The notes under the pieces were generated by a model. The model saw only the letters and a program-made list of their open reading frames with translations. It did no database searches and was not told the origin of the DNA. Positions 34,117 through 42,425 of a stretch of DNA of 54,652 nt are shown here, in pieces. The stretch is from JANPJV01 sp031425695 (lineage in GTDB: Bacteria; Pseudomonadota; Gammaproteobacteria; Xanthomonadales; SZUA-5). The stretch's first letter is position 1; every line of letters starts with the position of its first letter. The stretch covers positions 1-54,652 of the forward strand of contig JANPJV010000220.1 of assembly GCA_031425695.1 (NCBI GenBank). The letters are read 5' to 3'. The position numbers and the translations under genes are program-made.

Positions 34117-35130
34117 ATGGCTTTACGTGTCGGTATCAATGGTTATGGCCGCATCGGCCGCAACATCCTGCGTGCACTCTATGAGTCAGGGCGCACCAAT
34201 GAAATCCAGATCGTCGCGATCAATGATCTCGGCGATGCGGCGACCAATGCGCACCTGACCCAGTACGACACCACCCACGGACGTTTCCCGCATCCGGTGA
34301 CGGTCGATGGGGACTCGTTCGTCGTCGGCGGCGACCGCATTCGTGCCTTTGCCGAGCGCGATCCGGCCAAGCTGCCGTGGGGCGAGCACGGTGTCGACCT
34401 GGTGATGGAATGCACTGGCCTGTTCACCACCAAGGCGAAAGCCGGGCAGCACCTCGCCGGGGGCGCCAAGAAAGTGCTGATCTCGGCGCCCGGCGGCAAT
34501 GATGTCGATGCGACCGTGGTCTATGGCGTCAACCACGACACCCTCAAGGCGGCGCACACCGTCGTGTCGAATGCTTCGTGCACGACCAATTGCCTGGCGC
34601 CGTTGGCCAAGGTGCTGCACGAGAAGATCGGCATCGTGCATGGACTGATGACCACCATCCATGCCTATACCAATGACCAGGTACTGACCGACGTCTTCCA
34701 CAGCGACCTGCGCCGCGCGCGCTCGGCGACCATGTCGCAGATTCCGACCAAGACCGGTGCCGCTGCCGCGGTCGGCCTGGTGCTGCCGGAGCTCAACGGC
34801 AAGCTCGACGGCTTCGCCATGCGCGTGCCGACCATCAATGTCTCGGTGGTGGACTTCACCTTCGTCGCCGCGCGGGCGACCACCAAGGAGGAAGTCGACG
34901 CGGCCATCGCGGCCGCCGCCGCGGGCGCATTGAACGGAATCCTCGGCGTCAACCAGGCGCCGCTGGTATCCGTCGACTTCAATCATGATCCGCGTTCTTC
35001 GATCTACGATGCGACGCTGACCAAGGTCATGGGCGGTACACTCGTGAAAGTGTGTGCCTGGTATGACAACGAATGGGGTTTTTCCAACCGCATGCTGGAC
35101 ACTGCGCTCGCCCTGATGCGCGCTCCCTAA
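34117..35130 (+). CDS. gap: Type I glyceraldehyde-3-phosphate dehydrogenase
   Basis: A 337-residue glycolytic/gluconeogenic enzyme oxidising glyceraldehyde 3-phosphate to 1,3-bisphosphoglycerate. NAD-binding GINGYGRIGRN (6-16), NDL after strand beta-B, active-site SNASCTTNC with Cys155, TIHAYTNDQ with the catalytic His182, RRARSATMSQIPTKTGAAAAVG (phosphate sites, in pieces) and WYDNEWGFSNRM at the end. The alternative, erythrose-4-phosphate dehydrogenase (Epd), is less likely from the sequence but is not excluded. ATG at 34117 follows GGAG. It appears monocistronic. Confidence 0.93.
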   Translation: MALRVGINGYGRIGRNILRALYESGRTNEIQIVAINDLGDAATNAHLTQYDTTHGRFPHPVTVDGDSFVVGGDRIRAFAERDPAKLPWGEHGVDLVMECTGLFTTKAKAGQHLAGGAKKVLISAPGGNDVDATVVYGVNHDTLKAAHTVVSNASCTTNCLAPLAKVLHEKIGIVHGLMTTIHAYTNDQVLTDVFHSDLRRARSATMSQIPTKTGAAAAVGLVLPELNGKLDGFAMRVPTINVSVVDFTFVAARATTKEEVDAAIAAAAAGALNGILGVNQAPLVSVDFNHDPRSSIYDATLTKVMGGTLVKVCAWYDNEWGFSNRMLDTALALMRAP

Positions 35131-35153
35131 CGCCCCAAACGACCCTCGTGCGC

Positions 35154-35187
35154 CGCGTCAGGACTGAATTTCTTGAGTCCTGGCGCG
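35154..35187 (+). terminator. Stem-loop after gap, probable terminator
   Basis: CGCGTCAGGACT (35154-35165) pairs with AGTCCTGGCGCG (35176-35187) with one G-U pair and a 10-nt loop, 23 bp after the gap stop codon. The T-rich segment CCTTTT follows about 12 bp later, so the terminator is plausible but not canonical. Confidence 0.5.
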
Positions 35188-35223
35188 GTGCGTCACCACG
35201 CCTTTTCCGGCCCTGAAAAGCTC

Positions 35224-35238
35224 TGCTGCAATGCAGCA
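35224..35238. promoter_or_regulatory. Small perfect palindrome upstream of the lipase cluster
   Basis: TGCTGCAATGCAGCA: 7-bp inverted arms separated by one base. It lies about 30 bp upstream of the candidate promoter of the VolA-like lipase gene and could be an operator; no known regulator is matched. Confidence 0.3.
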
Positions 35239-35268
35239 TAAGTGCTTGATCGAAAAGTTAGTTTTGTG

Positions 35269-35297
35269 TTGCGTTCGGTTGACGGCACTACTTATCA
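35269..35297 (+). promoter_or_regulatory. Candidate promoter of the lipase-RND cluster
   Basis: TTGCGT (35269-35274), 17 bp, TTATCA (35292-35297), or TATCAT one base later. This is a moderate match to the sigma70 consensus, about 50 bp upstream of the lipoprotein start. Confidence 0.35.
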
Positions 35298-35346
35298 TCG
35301 GGACGGACCCACCCTCGACACTTCCGTCACCAAAAGGAATCCGCCC

Positions 35347-37539
35347 ATGCAACTCCAGCGGCTCGTTCCACTGGCAATAGCCGGCATCCTGCTGGGCGCT
35401 TGCAGCTCAAGCAGCAACAGCCCGCGGGCCACTCCTACGCCTCCGGCCACCAACACCAACGGCACCTTCGTCTCGGGCATCTTCACCGCCCGCTTCGATC
35501 CGACCGCGGGTGTCATTCCCTTCCCGAACAATCTTCTGCTGCAAGGCTCGCGCGACCTCACGGTCAACGCGCCGGCAGCCAATCCGGCCAACTTCGGTGA
35601 TCCCGCGGTGGCCCTCAATGCAATCGACGGTTTCAGCACCGTGGCCCCGGCCTCGCTGGTGTTCTCCACCGCCATTGCGCCAGCCTCGATTCGCGCTGGC
35701 GGCGCCACCGGCAACGTGCGCGTCTTCGAAGTTGCGATCGTTACGTCCGGCCCCGGTGCCGGTGCGGTGCAGCGAGTGGTTCGCGAGTTGGCGTCGCCGA
35801 CGGAGTTTGTGGTTGCGGTCGCACCCACGGACGCCACCGGGCGCACGCTGGCGATCGTCCCGACGCGCCCGCTCGAAGAGCTGAAGTCCTACATGGTGGT
35901 GGTCACCAAGGGCTTGACCGACACCCTCGGCAACGATGCGACCGCGGACCAGACTTATTTCCTGGCCCAGCGCACCAGCCCGATTGCCAGTGGCACCGGT
36001 ACCGCCTGCGTCTCGCTCGATCCCTTGCTGCCGGCCGCCAATGCCTGCGCGCTCGAGCCTTTGCGGCAGCTGACGAACACCCTCGAAAGTGCGGCGGTGA
36101 CGCAGGGCGTCGTGCGCGGCAATATCGTCGTTTCATGGGTGTTCAACACCCAGGGCGTCACCCCGACCCTGCGAACCCTGCGTGCGCAGACGGCGCCAGG
36201 GGCTACCCGCTTTGCACGCACCGGCCTCACGACCGCTGCAGCCGGGCTGCCGCCGATCGGTGACATCTACATCGGCACCATCGATCTGCCGTATTACCAC
36301 ACCGCGCCCGGCACCGGCACGCCGGCGGCTCCGCCGAGCGTGGTGCTGAGCTCCTTCTGGACGGCCGCGCCCGGCGCCTACGTGGCGCCGTTCAATGCGC
36401 TGGGCCTCGACCCGACCTCGACCAACCTGACCGTGGCCAATCCGCTTCCGGTGCGCCGTTCGGTGCAGAAGGTGCCGGTGTTGGCAACCCTGCCGAATGC
36501 CGCTTCGGGCCGTGTGCGCCCGGCATCTGGCTGGCCGGTCGTGATCTTCCAGCACGGCATCACCCGCAGCCGCTGCGACATGCTCGCGATCTCGGCAACC
36601 ATGGCGCAGGTCGGATTCGCGGTGATTGCCATCGACCAGCCGTTGCATGGTGCAGCACCCGACAACACGGCCGACACGTGCCGCCCGTTCCACATCGGGG
36701 CTACTCCGTTCGCCCAGCTCGGCGCGCGTGAGCGCACCTTCGATGTCGACCTCATCGACAATTCCACCGGTGCCTTTACGCCCGATGGCCGCGTCGATCC
36801 GAGCGGCGCGCACGCGATCAACCTCGCGAGCCTGCTGACCTCACGCGACAACCTGCGCCAGGCCGAGACTGATCTTTCGGTGGTGGCGGTGTCGATCCCG
36901 TCAATGGATCTCGATGGCAACTCCGTGCCCGACTTCGACGGCTCGCGCATCAGCTTCGTCGGCCAGTCGCTCGGCGCGATCGTCGGTACCGTTTTCATGG
37001 CGCTCGAGCCGACCGTTCTCACGGCCGTCCTCAACGTGCCGGGCGGTGGCATCGCGAACCTGCTGAATGGCTCGGCGACCTTCGGTCCGCGCGTGCGTGC
37101 CGGTATCTCGGCGGCCTCCGGTATTCCGCAGACCGATGCACGCTTCCCGGGTACGCTGGGCCAGTTCCTGGTGATCGCGCAGACGGTGATCGATTCGGCT
37201 GATCCCATCAACTATGCGCGCCTGACCACTTCCAAGCGTTTGCTGGTGCAGGAAGTCATTGGTGACCAGGTGATTCCGAATACCGTCGCGGGCGCTCCGT
37301 TGTCCGGCACCGAACCGCTCATTGCGGCCCTCGGCCTGACCACGATTACCGCGACCACGACCAATGCCAATGGCATCCGCGGCGCAGTGCGCTTCATCCA
37401 GGGCGACCATGGATCTCTGCTGTCGCCGGCGGCGTCGGCTGCCGCTACTGCGGAAATGCAGCGGCAGATGGCGAGCATGATTGCCTCGAACGGCACTCAG
37501 GTGGTTGTCACTGACACCACCGTAATCCGTACGCAATAA
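35347..37539 (+). CDS. VolA/Pla-1-type surface lipase lipoprotein
   Basis: A 730-residue predicted lipoprotein: LVPLAIAGILLGAC with lipobox Cys19, then a Ser/Pro/Thr linker. The N-terminal part (about 40-330: FTARFDPTAGVIPFPNNLLLQG, ALNAIDGFSTVAP, RPLEELKSYMVVVTKGLTD) matches the virulence-factor lipase N-terminal domain. The alpha/beta hydrolase domain has WPVVIFQHGITRSR, GQSLG with Ser541 and GDHGSLLSP with His688. Such lipases hydrolyse lysophospholipids or other lipid esters at the cell surface. It heads a five-gene co-directional cluster; it is followed after 34 bp by the DUF1302 gene. Confidence 0.85.
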   Translation: MQLQRLVPLAIAGILLGACSSSSNSPRATPTPPATNTNGTFVSGIFTARFDPTAGVIPFPNNLLLQGSRDLTVNAPAANPANFGDPAVALNAIDGFSTVAPASLVFSTAIAPASIRAGGATGNVRVFEVAIVTSGPGAGAVQRVVRELASPTEFVVAVAPTDATGRTLAIVPTRPLEELKSYMVVVTKGLTDTLGNDATADQTYFLAQRTSPIASGTGTACVSLDPLLPAANACALEPLRQLTNTLESAAVTQGVVRGNIVVSWVFNTQGVTPTLRTLRAQTAPGATRFARTGLTTAAAGLPPIGDIYIGTIDLPYYHTAPGTGTPAAPPSVVLSSFWTAAPGAYVAPFNALGLDPTSTNLTVANPLPVRRSVQKVPVLATLPNAASGRVRPASGWPVVIFQHGITRSRCDMLAISATMAQVGFAVIAIDQPLHGAAPDNTADTCRPFHIGATPFAQLGARERTFDVDLIDNSTGAFTPDGRVDPSGAHAINLASLLTSRDNLRQAETDLSVVAVSIPSMDLDGNSVPDFDGSRISFVGQSLGAIVGTVFMALEPTVLTAVLNVPGGGIANLLNGSATFGPRVRAGISAASGIPQTDARFPGTLGQFLVIAQTVIDSADPINYARLTTSKRLLVQEVIGDQVIPNTVAGAPLSGTEPLIAALGLTTITATTTNANGIRGAVRFIQGDHGSLLSPAASAAATAEMQRQMASMIASNGTQVVVTDTTVIRTQ

Positions 37540-37573
37540 CGCTTCCGACGCGAATCTGCCCATGGAGACCATG

Positions 37574-39490
37574 ATGAAGATCACCCGTTCCACCCACGCG
37601 CCGAAGCACCGAAGCTTGTCGATCGCCGTTTCGATGGCGCTCGCGACCGCGGCGACTCCCGCCCTCGCGTTCGAGTACACCAACGGCGATTTCTCGCTGC
37701 AGACCTCCAACACCGTGAGCTACGGCGTCCAGTCGCGTTTGGAAGAGCAGGATCCTGACCTGATCGGCATTGCCAATCTGTTCACGCCGGTGCCGCCGTC
37801 AGCGGCGATCCCGACCGGAATCCCGTTCCCGGCCGCGCTGCCGAATGCCCAGCAGCGCCTGCTGCCGGGCCGCTTCTCGGTCAACAGCGACGATGGTAAC
37901 CAGAAGTTCGATCGCGGTGATGTGTTCTCCAATGCGATCAAGTACACCGGCGAACTCTCCTTCACCTACGGCGAGAGTTTCGGCGGGTTCATGCGCGCGA
38001 CGGCGTTCTACGACTTCGAGAACCAGCGTCGCGACGACATTTCTGATCTCGCGAAGGAAAAGGTCGGCAAGGATGCGCAGTTGCTGGACATGTTCGTCTA
38101 CAGCAACTTCAATTTGGGCTCGACCGACGCCTCGGTGCGCCTTGGCCGGCAGGTGGTGAGCTGGGGTGAGAGCACCTTCATCCAGCAGGGCATCAACGTC
38201 ATCAATCCGATCGACGTGTCCAAGTTGCGTGTTGCCGGTTCCGAGCTGAAAGAGGCGTTCCTGCCGATCGACATGCTCTGGACCAGCTTCAGCTTCAACG
38301 AGAATTTCTCGATCGAAGCGCTGTACATGCTCGAGTTCGAAAACACCGAGCCCGAGCCGTCCGGCACGTATTTCAGTTCCAACGATTTCGCCGCGCTCGG
38401 CGGTGAGTTCGTGATGCTGAACTTCGGCCTGGTGCCGGAGCCGGATGATTTCTCGCTGTGCCCGCTCTACAACATCGGCCAGAACCCGCGCGGCCTCGAT
38501 CCCTTCAACCGCGCCATACAGACGTCGGCCTGCGCCGCCGCGGTGCCGCGGGCACCGGATCGCTATGCCGACGAGCACGGCCAGTACGGTGTCGCCCTGC
38601 GCTATTTCGCTCCGAACCTCAACAACACTGAGTTCGGTCTTTATTTCATGAACTATCACAGCCGTCTGCCGCTGCTCTCGGGCATCAGCGTGACCAGCTC
38701 GGCGGCCAATTCGGCGCGCTACTTCGCCGAGTACCCGGAAGACATCGAGCTCTACGGTCTGTCGTTCAACACCACGCTCGAGACCGCCGGCATCGCCGTC
38801 CAGGGTGAGCTCAGCTACCGTCCGAATGCACCGCTGCAAATTGACGACGTCGAGTTGCTGTTTACCGCCTTGAGCCCGCTGAACGCGCTCATCCCGCAAC
38901 CGGTCAACCGCTTCGTCAGCCAGCTCGGCGCCGTGGGTCCGGGACAGTACGTCAAGGGCTGGGACCGCCATGAGATCAGCCAATTCCAGTTCACACTGAC
39001 GAAAGTCTTCGGCCCAGGCAACTTCACCCAGGCCGACCAGATCTCGACGGTGCTGGAAATGGGCTTCACCGAGGTGTGGGATCTGCCCGACCAGAGCAAC
39101 CTGCGCTACCAGGGTGATGGCACCGACACCGGCGGTGGTCCGGATTTCCTGACAGGCGCATTCCGCAATCCGGAGACTTTGACCGAAGGCTTCCCGACAA
39201 ACTTCTCGTGGGGTTATCGCCTGGCCGCGCGCGCCGATTACAACAATGCGTTCGGCTCGCCGTTCACGCTGTCACCGCGAGTCGCTTTCAACCACGACGT
39301 CAATGGCACCACGCCGGGGCCGGGCGGCAATTTCATCGAAGGCCGGCAGTCGCTGACCCTCGGCGTCGAAGCCAATTACTTGAACGAGTGGTCGGTGGAC
39401 CTGAGCTACACGCGCTTTTCAGGCGCCGGCATCTTCAACTTGCTAAATGACCGCGATTTCGTCGCTTTCACCGCGCGATATTCGTTCTGA
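37574..39490 (+). CDS. DUF1302 outer-membrane protein
   Basis: A 638-residue DUF1302 family protein, predicted outer-membrane barrel. Signal peptide to about residue 34 (ALATAATPALA), then FEYTNGDFSLQTSNTVSYGVQ, the conserved FDRGDVFSNAIKYTGEL and VRLGRQVVSWGESTFIQQG with NVINPIDVSKLRVAGSELKEAFLP (in pieces), and a C-terminal aromatic strand ending FVAFTARYSF, as expected for barrel assembly. DUF1302 genes regularly occur next to DUF1329, YCF48 and MMPL genes as here. ATG at 37574 is spaced 6 nt from GGAG; ATG at 37562 and 37571 are alternatives. Confidence 0.87.
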   Translation: MKITRSTHAPKHRSLSIAVSMALATAATPALAFEYTNGDFSLQTSNTVSYGVQSRLEEQDPDLIGIANLFTPVPPSAAIPTGIPFPAALPNAQQRLLPGRFSVNSDDGNQKFDRGDVFSNAIKYTGELSFTYGESFGGFMRATAFYDFENQRRDDISDLAKEKVGKDAQLLDMFVYSNFNLGSTDASVRLGRQVVSWGESTFIQQGINVINPIDVSKLRVAGSELKEAFLPIDMLWTSFSFNENFSIEALYMLEFENTEPEPSGTYFSSNDFAALGGEFVMLNFGLVPEPDDFSLCPLYNIGQNPRGLDPFNRAIQTSACAAAVPRAPDRYADEHGQYGVALRYFAPNLNNTEFGLYFMNYHSRLPLLSGISVTSSAANSARYFAEYPEDIELYGLSFNTTLETAGIAVQGELSYRPNAPLQIDDVELLFTALSPLNALIPQPVNRFVSQLGAVGPGQYVKGWDRHEISQFQFTLTKVFGPGNFTQADQISTVLEMGFTEVWDLPDQSNLRYQGDGTDTGGGPDFLTGAFRNPETLTEGFPTNFSWGYRLAARADYNNAFGSPFTLSPRVAFNHDVNGTTPGPGGNFIEGRQSLTLGVEANYLNEWSVDLSYTRFSGAGIFNLLNDRDFVAFTARYSF

Positions 39491-39515
39491 ACCATCGACA
39501 GACTTGGAGAACATC

Positions 39516-40874
39516 ATGACATTCCGCAAGGTGCGCCTCCTCGGCGCGATCATCGGGTTGTCGATTGCAGCGGGCAGTCACGCGGGTGTGCCGCAAGCTC
39601 AGGCTGATCGACTCGGGAAAGATCTGACGCCAGTCGGTGGCGAGAAGGCGGGCAACAAAGAAGGCACCATCCCCGCATGGGATGGCGGCATTACCCGTCC
39701 GCCGGCCAACTACAAGCTGGGCGACTTCCATCCGGATCCGTTCGCAGCCGACAAGCCGACGACTTCGCTCACCCAGGCGAACTACAAAGATCAGGCTGCC
39801 AAACTCAGCGTTGGCCAGCAGGCGATGTTCGCCAAGTACCCGACCTTCCGCATGGATATCTATCCGACGCGGCGCAGCGCCTCGTTCCCGGAACGCATCT
39901 ATCGCACCACCAAGGCGAATGCCTCCGGCGCCAAGATGATCGGCGAGGGCGCGGGTGTCGAGAATGTGGCCGAGGGTTTCCCGTATCCGATCCCGCAGAA
40001 CGGTTTCGAGGTGATCTGGAATCACAAGCTCAAGTTCAAAGGCGTCTCGGTCAAGCGCTGGGGCAACCAGGCGGCACCCACGGCGGCCGGCGCCTACACA
40101 CCGATCCGCATCCGCGAGGAACTGCTCGGCCTGTACTGGAAAGAAGGCAACAAAATCGCCGACATCAACAACGTCCTGACCTATTTCTATCAGGAAGTGC
40201 TGGCGCCGGCGCGCCTGGCTGGCAACGTGCTACTGGTCCACGAGACGCTGAATCAGGAAGCTCAGCAACGGCAGGCCTGGGTGTACAACCCCGGACAGCG
40301 TCGCGTCCGCAAGGCGCCGAACGTCGCCTATGACAATCCGGGTACGGCGTCCGACGGCCTGCGCACCAACGACATGACCGACATGTTCAACGGCGCGATG
40401 GACCGTTTCGATTGGAAGCTGGTGGGCAAGAAGGAAATGCTCATCCCCTACAATTCCTACAAGGTCCACGCGAAGGGATTGGACTACAAGGACATCCTGC
40501 GCCCCGGCCATATCAATCCGGACCTGCTGCGCTACGAACTGCACCGGGTATGGGTGGTCGAAGCGACCCTCAAGTCCGGCTTCCGTCACATCAACAAGCG
40601 CCGTACCTTCTATGTCGACGAGGACAGCTGGCAAATCGTGATGATCGATCATTACGACAGCCAGGGCGCGCTGTGGCGGTACAGCGAGGCGGCGGTAATC
40701 AACTTCTACGATCAGCCGGTGCAGTGGACCACGTTGGAGACGCATCACGATCTGAAGTCGGGCCGATACATCACCTCCGGCATCGACAACAAAGAGACCG
40801 TGGTCGACTTTTCGTTCCAGACCTCGCCGGAAAACTTCTCACCGCAAGCCCTGCGTAGCCGCGGCGTGCGCTGA
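39516..40874 (+). CDS. DUF1329 periplasmic protein
   Basis: A 452-residue exported protein. Signal peptide to about residue 23, then the DUF1329 signature GKDLTPVGGEKAGNKEGTIP, followed by AWDGGI, FPYPIPQNGFEVIWNHKLKF, YTPIRIREELLGLYWKEGN, QRQAWVYNPGQRRVRKAPNVAYDNPGTASDGLRTNDMTDMFNGAMDRFDWKLVGKKEM (in pieces) and KRRTFYVDEDSWQIVMIDHYD. DUF1329 proteins have a LolA/LolB-like fold and are proposed to carry lipids across the periplasm. It pairs with the upstream DUF1302 barrel. Confidence 0.87.
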   Translation: MTFRKVRLLGAIIGLSIAAGSHAGVPQAQADRLGKDLTPVGGEKAGNKEGTIPAWDGGITRPPANYKLGDFHPDPFAADKPTTSLTQANYKDQAAKLSVGQQAMFAKYPTFRMDIYPTRRSASFPERIYRTTKANASGAKMIGEGAGVENVAEGFPYPIPQNGFEVIWNHKLKFKGVSVKRWGNQAAPTAAGAYTPIRIREELLGLYWKEGNKIADINNVLTYFYQEVLAPARLAGNVLLVHETLNQEAQQRQAWVYNPGQRRVRKAPNVAYDNPGTASDGLRTNDMTDMFNGAMDRFDWKLVGKKEMLIPYNSYKVHAKGLDYKDILRPGHINPDLLRYELHRVWVVEATLKSGFRHINKRRTFYVDEDSWQIVMIDHYDSQGALWRYSEAAVINFYDQPVQWTTLETHHDLKSGRYITSGIDNKETVVDFSFQTSPENFSPQALRSRGVR

Positions 40875-40891
40875 GCCTGGTTTGAATGCGG

Positions 40892-40923
40892 CGCCAGTCG
40901 GTTTCCGGCTGGCGTTTGCATTT
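40892..40923 (+). terminator. Terminator after the DUF1329 gene
   Basis: CGCCAGTCGG-TTT-CCGGCTGGCG, a 10-bp stem with one G-U pair and a 3-nt loop, is followed by TTTGCATTT. It lies 18 bp after the DUF1329 stop and separates DUF1302-DUF1329 from the YCF48-MMPL pair. The 280-bp spacer up to 41154 has nothing else I recognise. Confidence 0.7.
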
Positions 40924-41154
40924 CATGGGTGTTGGAAGATGCCCTGCTGGAGCGCGACGGGGATGTAGGAATCGCTCCGGTTTGCAAGTATCAGGAGCCG
41001 GTCTGGAATTCCGGACCGTGCCGTCGGCGATCTGCGGAGCAAGGGCGCACCAAAGCGCTTTAGCAGCATATGCTCTGAAAAGTCATGAGAGCGTGCGGAC
41101 GTCGCCCGAGGCGAACTTCCGTGCGCACACTGAGCCGCTTCGAGGGGAAGGCGA

Positions 41155-42414
41155 ATGAGGCGTATGCAACCGCTCCATGCCGTGGCGTTGGCAGTCTGCG
41201 CGCTGGGCTTGAGCATCTCCACCGCGCTGATGGCGCAAGCGCCGGCTGCGACCGCGCCTGCCACCGAGCAAGCGCCCGATCCAGCTGCGAGTGACCCGGC
41301 AGCGACCGGCCCCGCAGCGACTACCGAGCTTGCAGCGCCCGCCGCCATTGCCGAAAATTCCGCGGCGAGTGTCGCAACGGCACCTGCGCCCGCGGACACG
41401 AGCGCGGCTGCGGCCACGCAGTCGGGATCACGTGATGCGTGGAAGGACCCGGCGACAGCACCCGCGGAAATCCTGAACCTGGACAAGGTCCTGCGCTCAA
41501 TGCTGCTGGACGGCGCCAATTCCCGTGACCGAGCGGTCATTGTCGGGGATCGTGGCCATATCCTGGTTTCCGAATCACGTCGCGAGTGGCGCCAGGTGCC
41601 TGCCCCGACGCGCACCATGCTGACGGCGGTCAGCGCGGTAGACAACAAGCTGTGGGCGGTCGGCCACGACCAGGTAATCATCGGGAGCGCTGATGGCGGC
41701 CTGACCTGGAGCCTGCAGCATTCCGATATTGCTGCGGAAGGTCCGCTGCTCGATGTGCTCTTTCTCGACCCGGACCGGGGCTTTGCAGTCGGGGCGTATG
41801 GCCAGTTTCTCAGCACGACCGACGCTGGCGCGACCTGGAGCGTGCAGGCGATCAGCGACCGCACCGGCGGCGTGTCACCGGCAGTAGCGACGCCGGATGC
41901 GAGCGAGGCAATCACCGATCCGAGTCTGGCCAGCACCGACGTCGGCGAAGACGAAGGCGACCCGCACCTCAACGGCATCGCCCGCAGCGATGCGGGCTTG
42001 CTGATCGTCGGCGAAGCCGGTGCTGCCTACCGCTCCATTGACCAGGGTGCGACCTGGGAGCGCGCCGACCTGCCGTATGAGGGTTCAATGTTCGGCGCAG
42101 TGGCGCTCGACAACGGCACCATCATTGCCTACGGCCTGCGCGGCAACGCCTACGCCACCGCTGACCTTGGCCGCTCCTGGCAAAAACTCGAAACCGGCAC
42201 GGATGCGACTCTGCTCGGCGGCGCCGCTGTCTCGGGCGGCCGTGCGGTTTTGGTCGGGGCCAGCGGCACCGTGCTGCTCGCTCCACCCGGATCCACCGCG
42301 CTACGTGGCCTTTCGTTTCCTGAAGGCGGCGTCATGAGCGGCGTACTCCCACTCGCCGAGACCGAGTTTCTCGTCATGGGCGAGAACGGTGTCGCCACGT
42401 ATCAGCCGAACTGA
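41155..42414 (+). CDS. YCF48-related beta-propeller protein
   Basis: A 419-residue exported protein. Signal peptide (about 1-27), an Ala/Pro/Thr-rich linker to about 90, then repeats of the YCF48/BNR type: RAVIVGDRGHILVSESRREW, KLWAVGHDQVIIGSADGGLTW (in pieces), GFAVGAYGQFLSTTDAGATW, GLLIVGEAGAAYRSIDQGATWERA (in pieces), LDNGTIIAYGLRGNAYATADLGRSW and AVLVGASGTVLL. The repeated (S/T)xDxGxTW signature defines the family. It is always close to an MMPL/RND gene in such clusters and may support assembly of the complex. GAGGGGAAGG lies just upstream. Confidence 0.87.
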   Translation: MRRMQPLHAVALAVCALGLSISTALMAQAPAATAPATEQAPDPAASDPAATGPAATTELAAPAAIAENSAASVATAPAPADTSAAAATQSGSRDAWKDPATAPAEILNLDKVLRSMLLDGANSRDRAVIVGDRGHILVSESRREWRQVPAPTRTMLTAVSAVDNKLWAVGHDQVIIGSADGGLTWSLQHSDIAAEGPLLDVLFLDPDRGFAVGAYGQFLSTTDAGATWSVQAISDRTGGVSPAVATPDASEAITDPSLASTDVGEDEGDPHLNGIARSDAGLLIVGEAGAAYRSIDQGATWERADLPYEGSMFGAVALDNGTIIAYGLRGNAYATADLGRSWQKLETGTDATLLGGAAVSGGRAVLVGASGTVLLAPPGSTALRGLSFPEGGVMSGVLPLAETEFLVMGENGVATYQPN

Positions 42415-42425
42415 GGGGCACGACC

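Noticed and set aside
33752..34258. 168-codon plus-strand reading frame across the family E repeat
   Set aside because: It crosses the inverted repeat and the start of gap, contains no known motif and is composed of repeat-derived residues.
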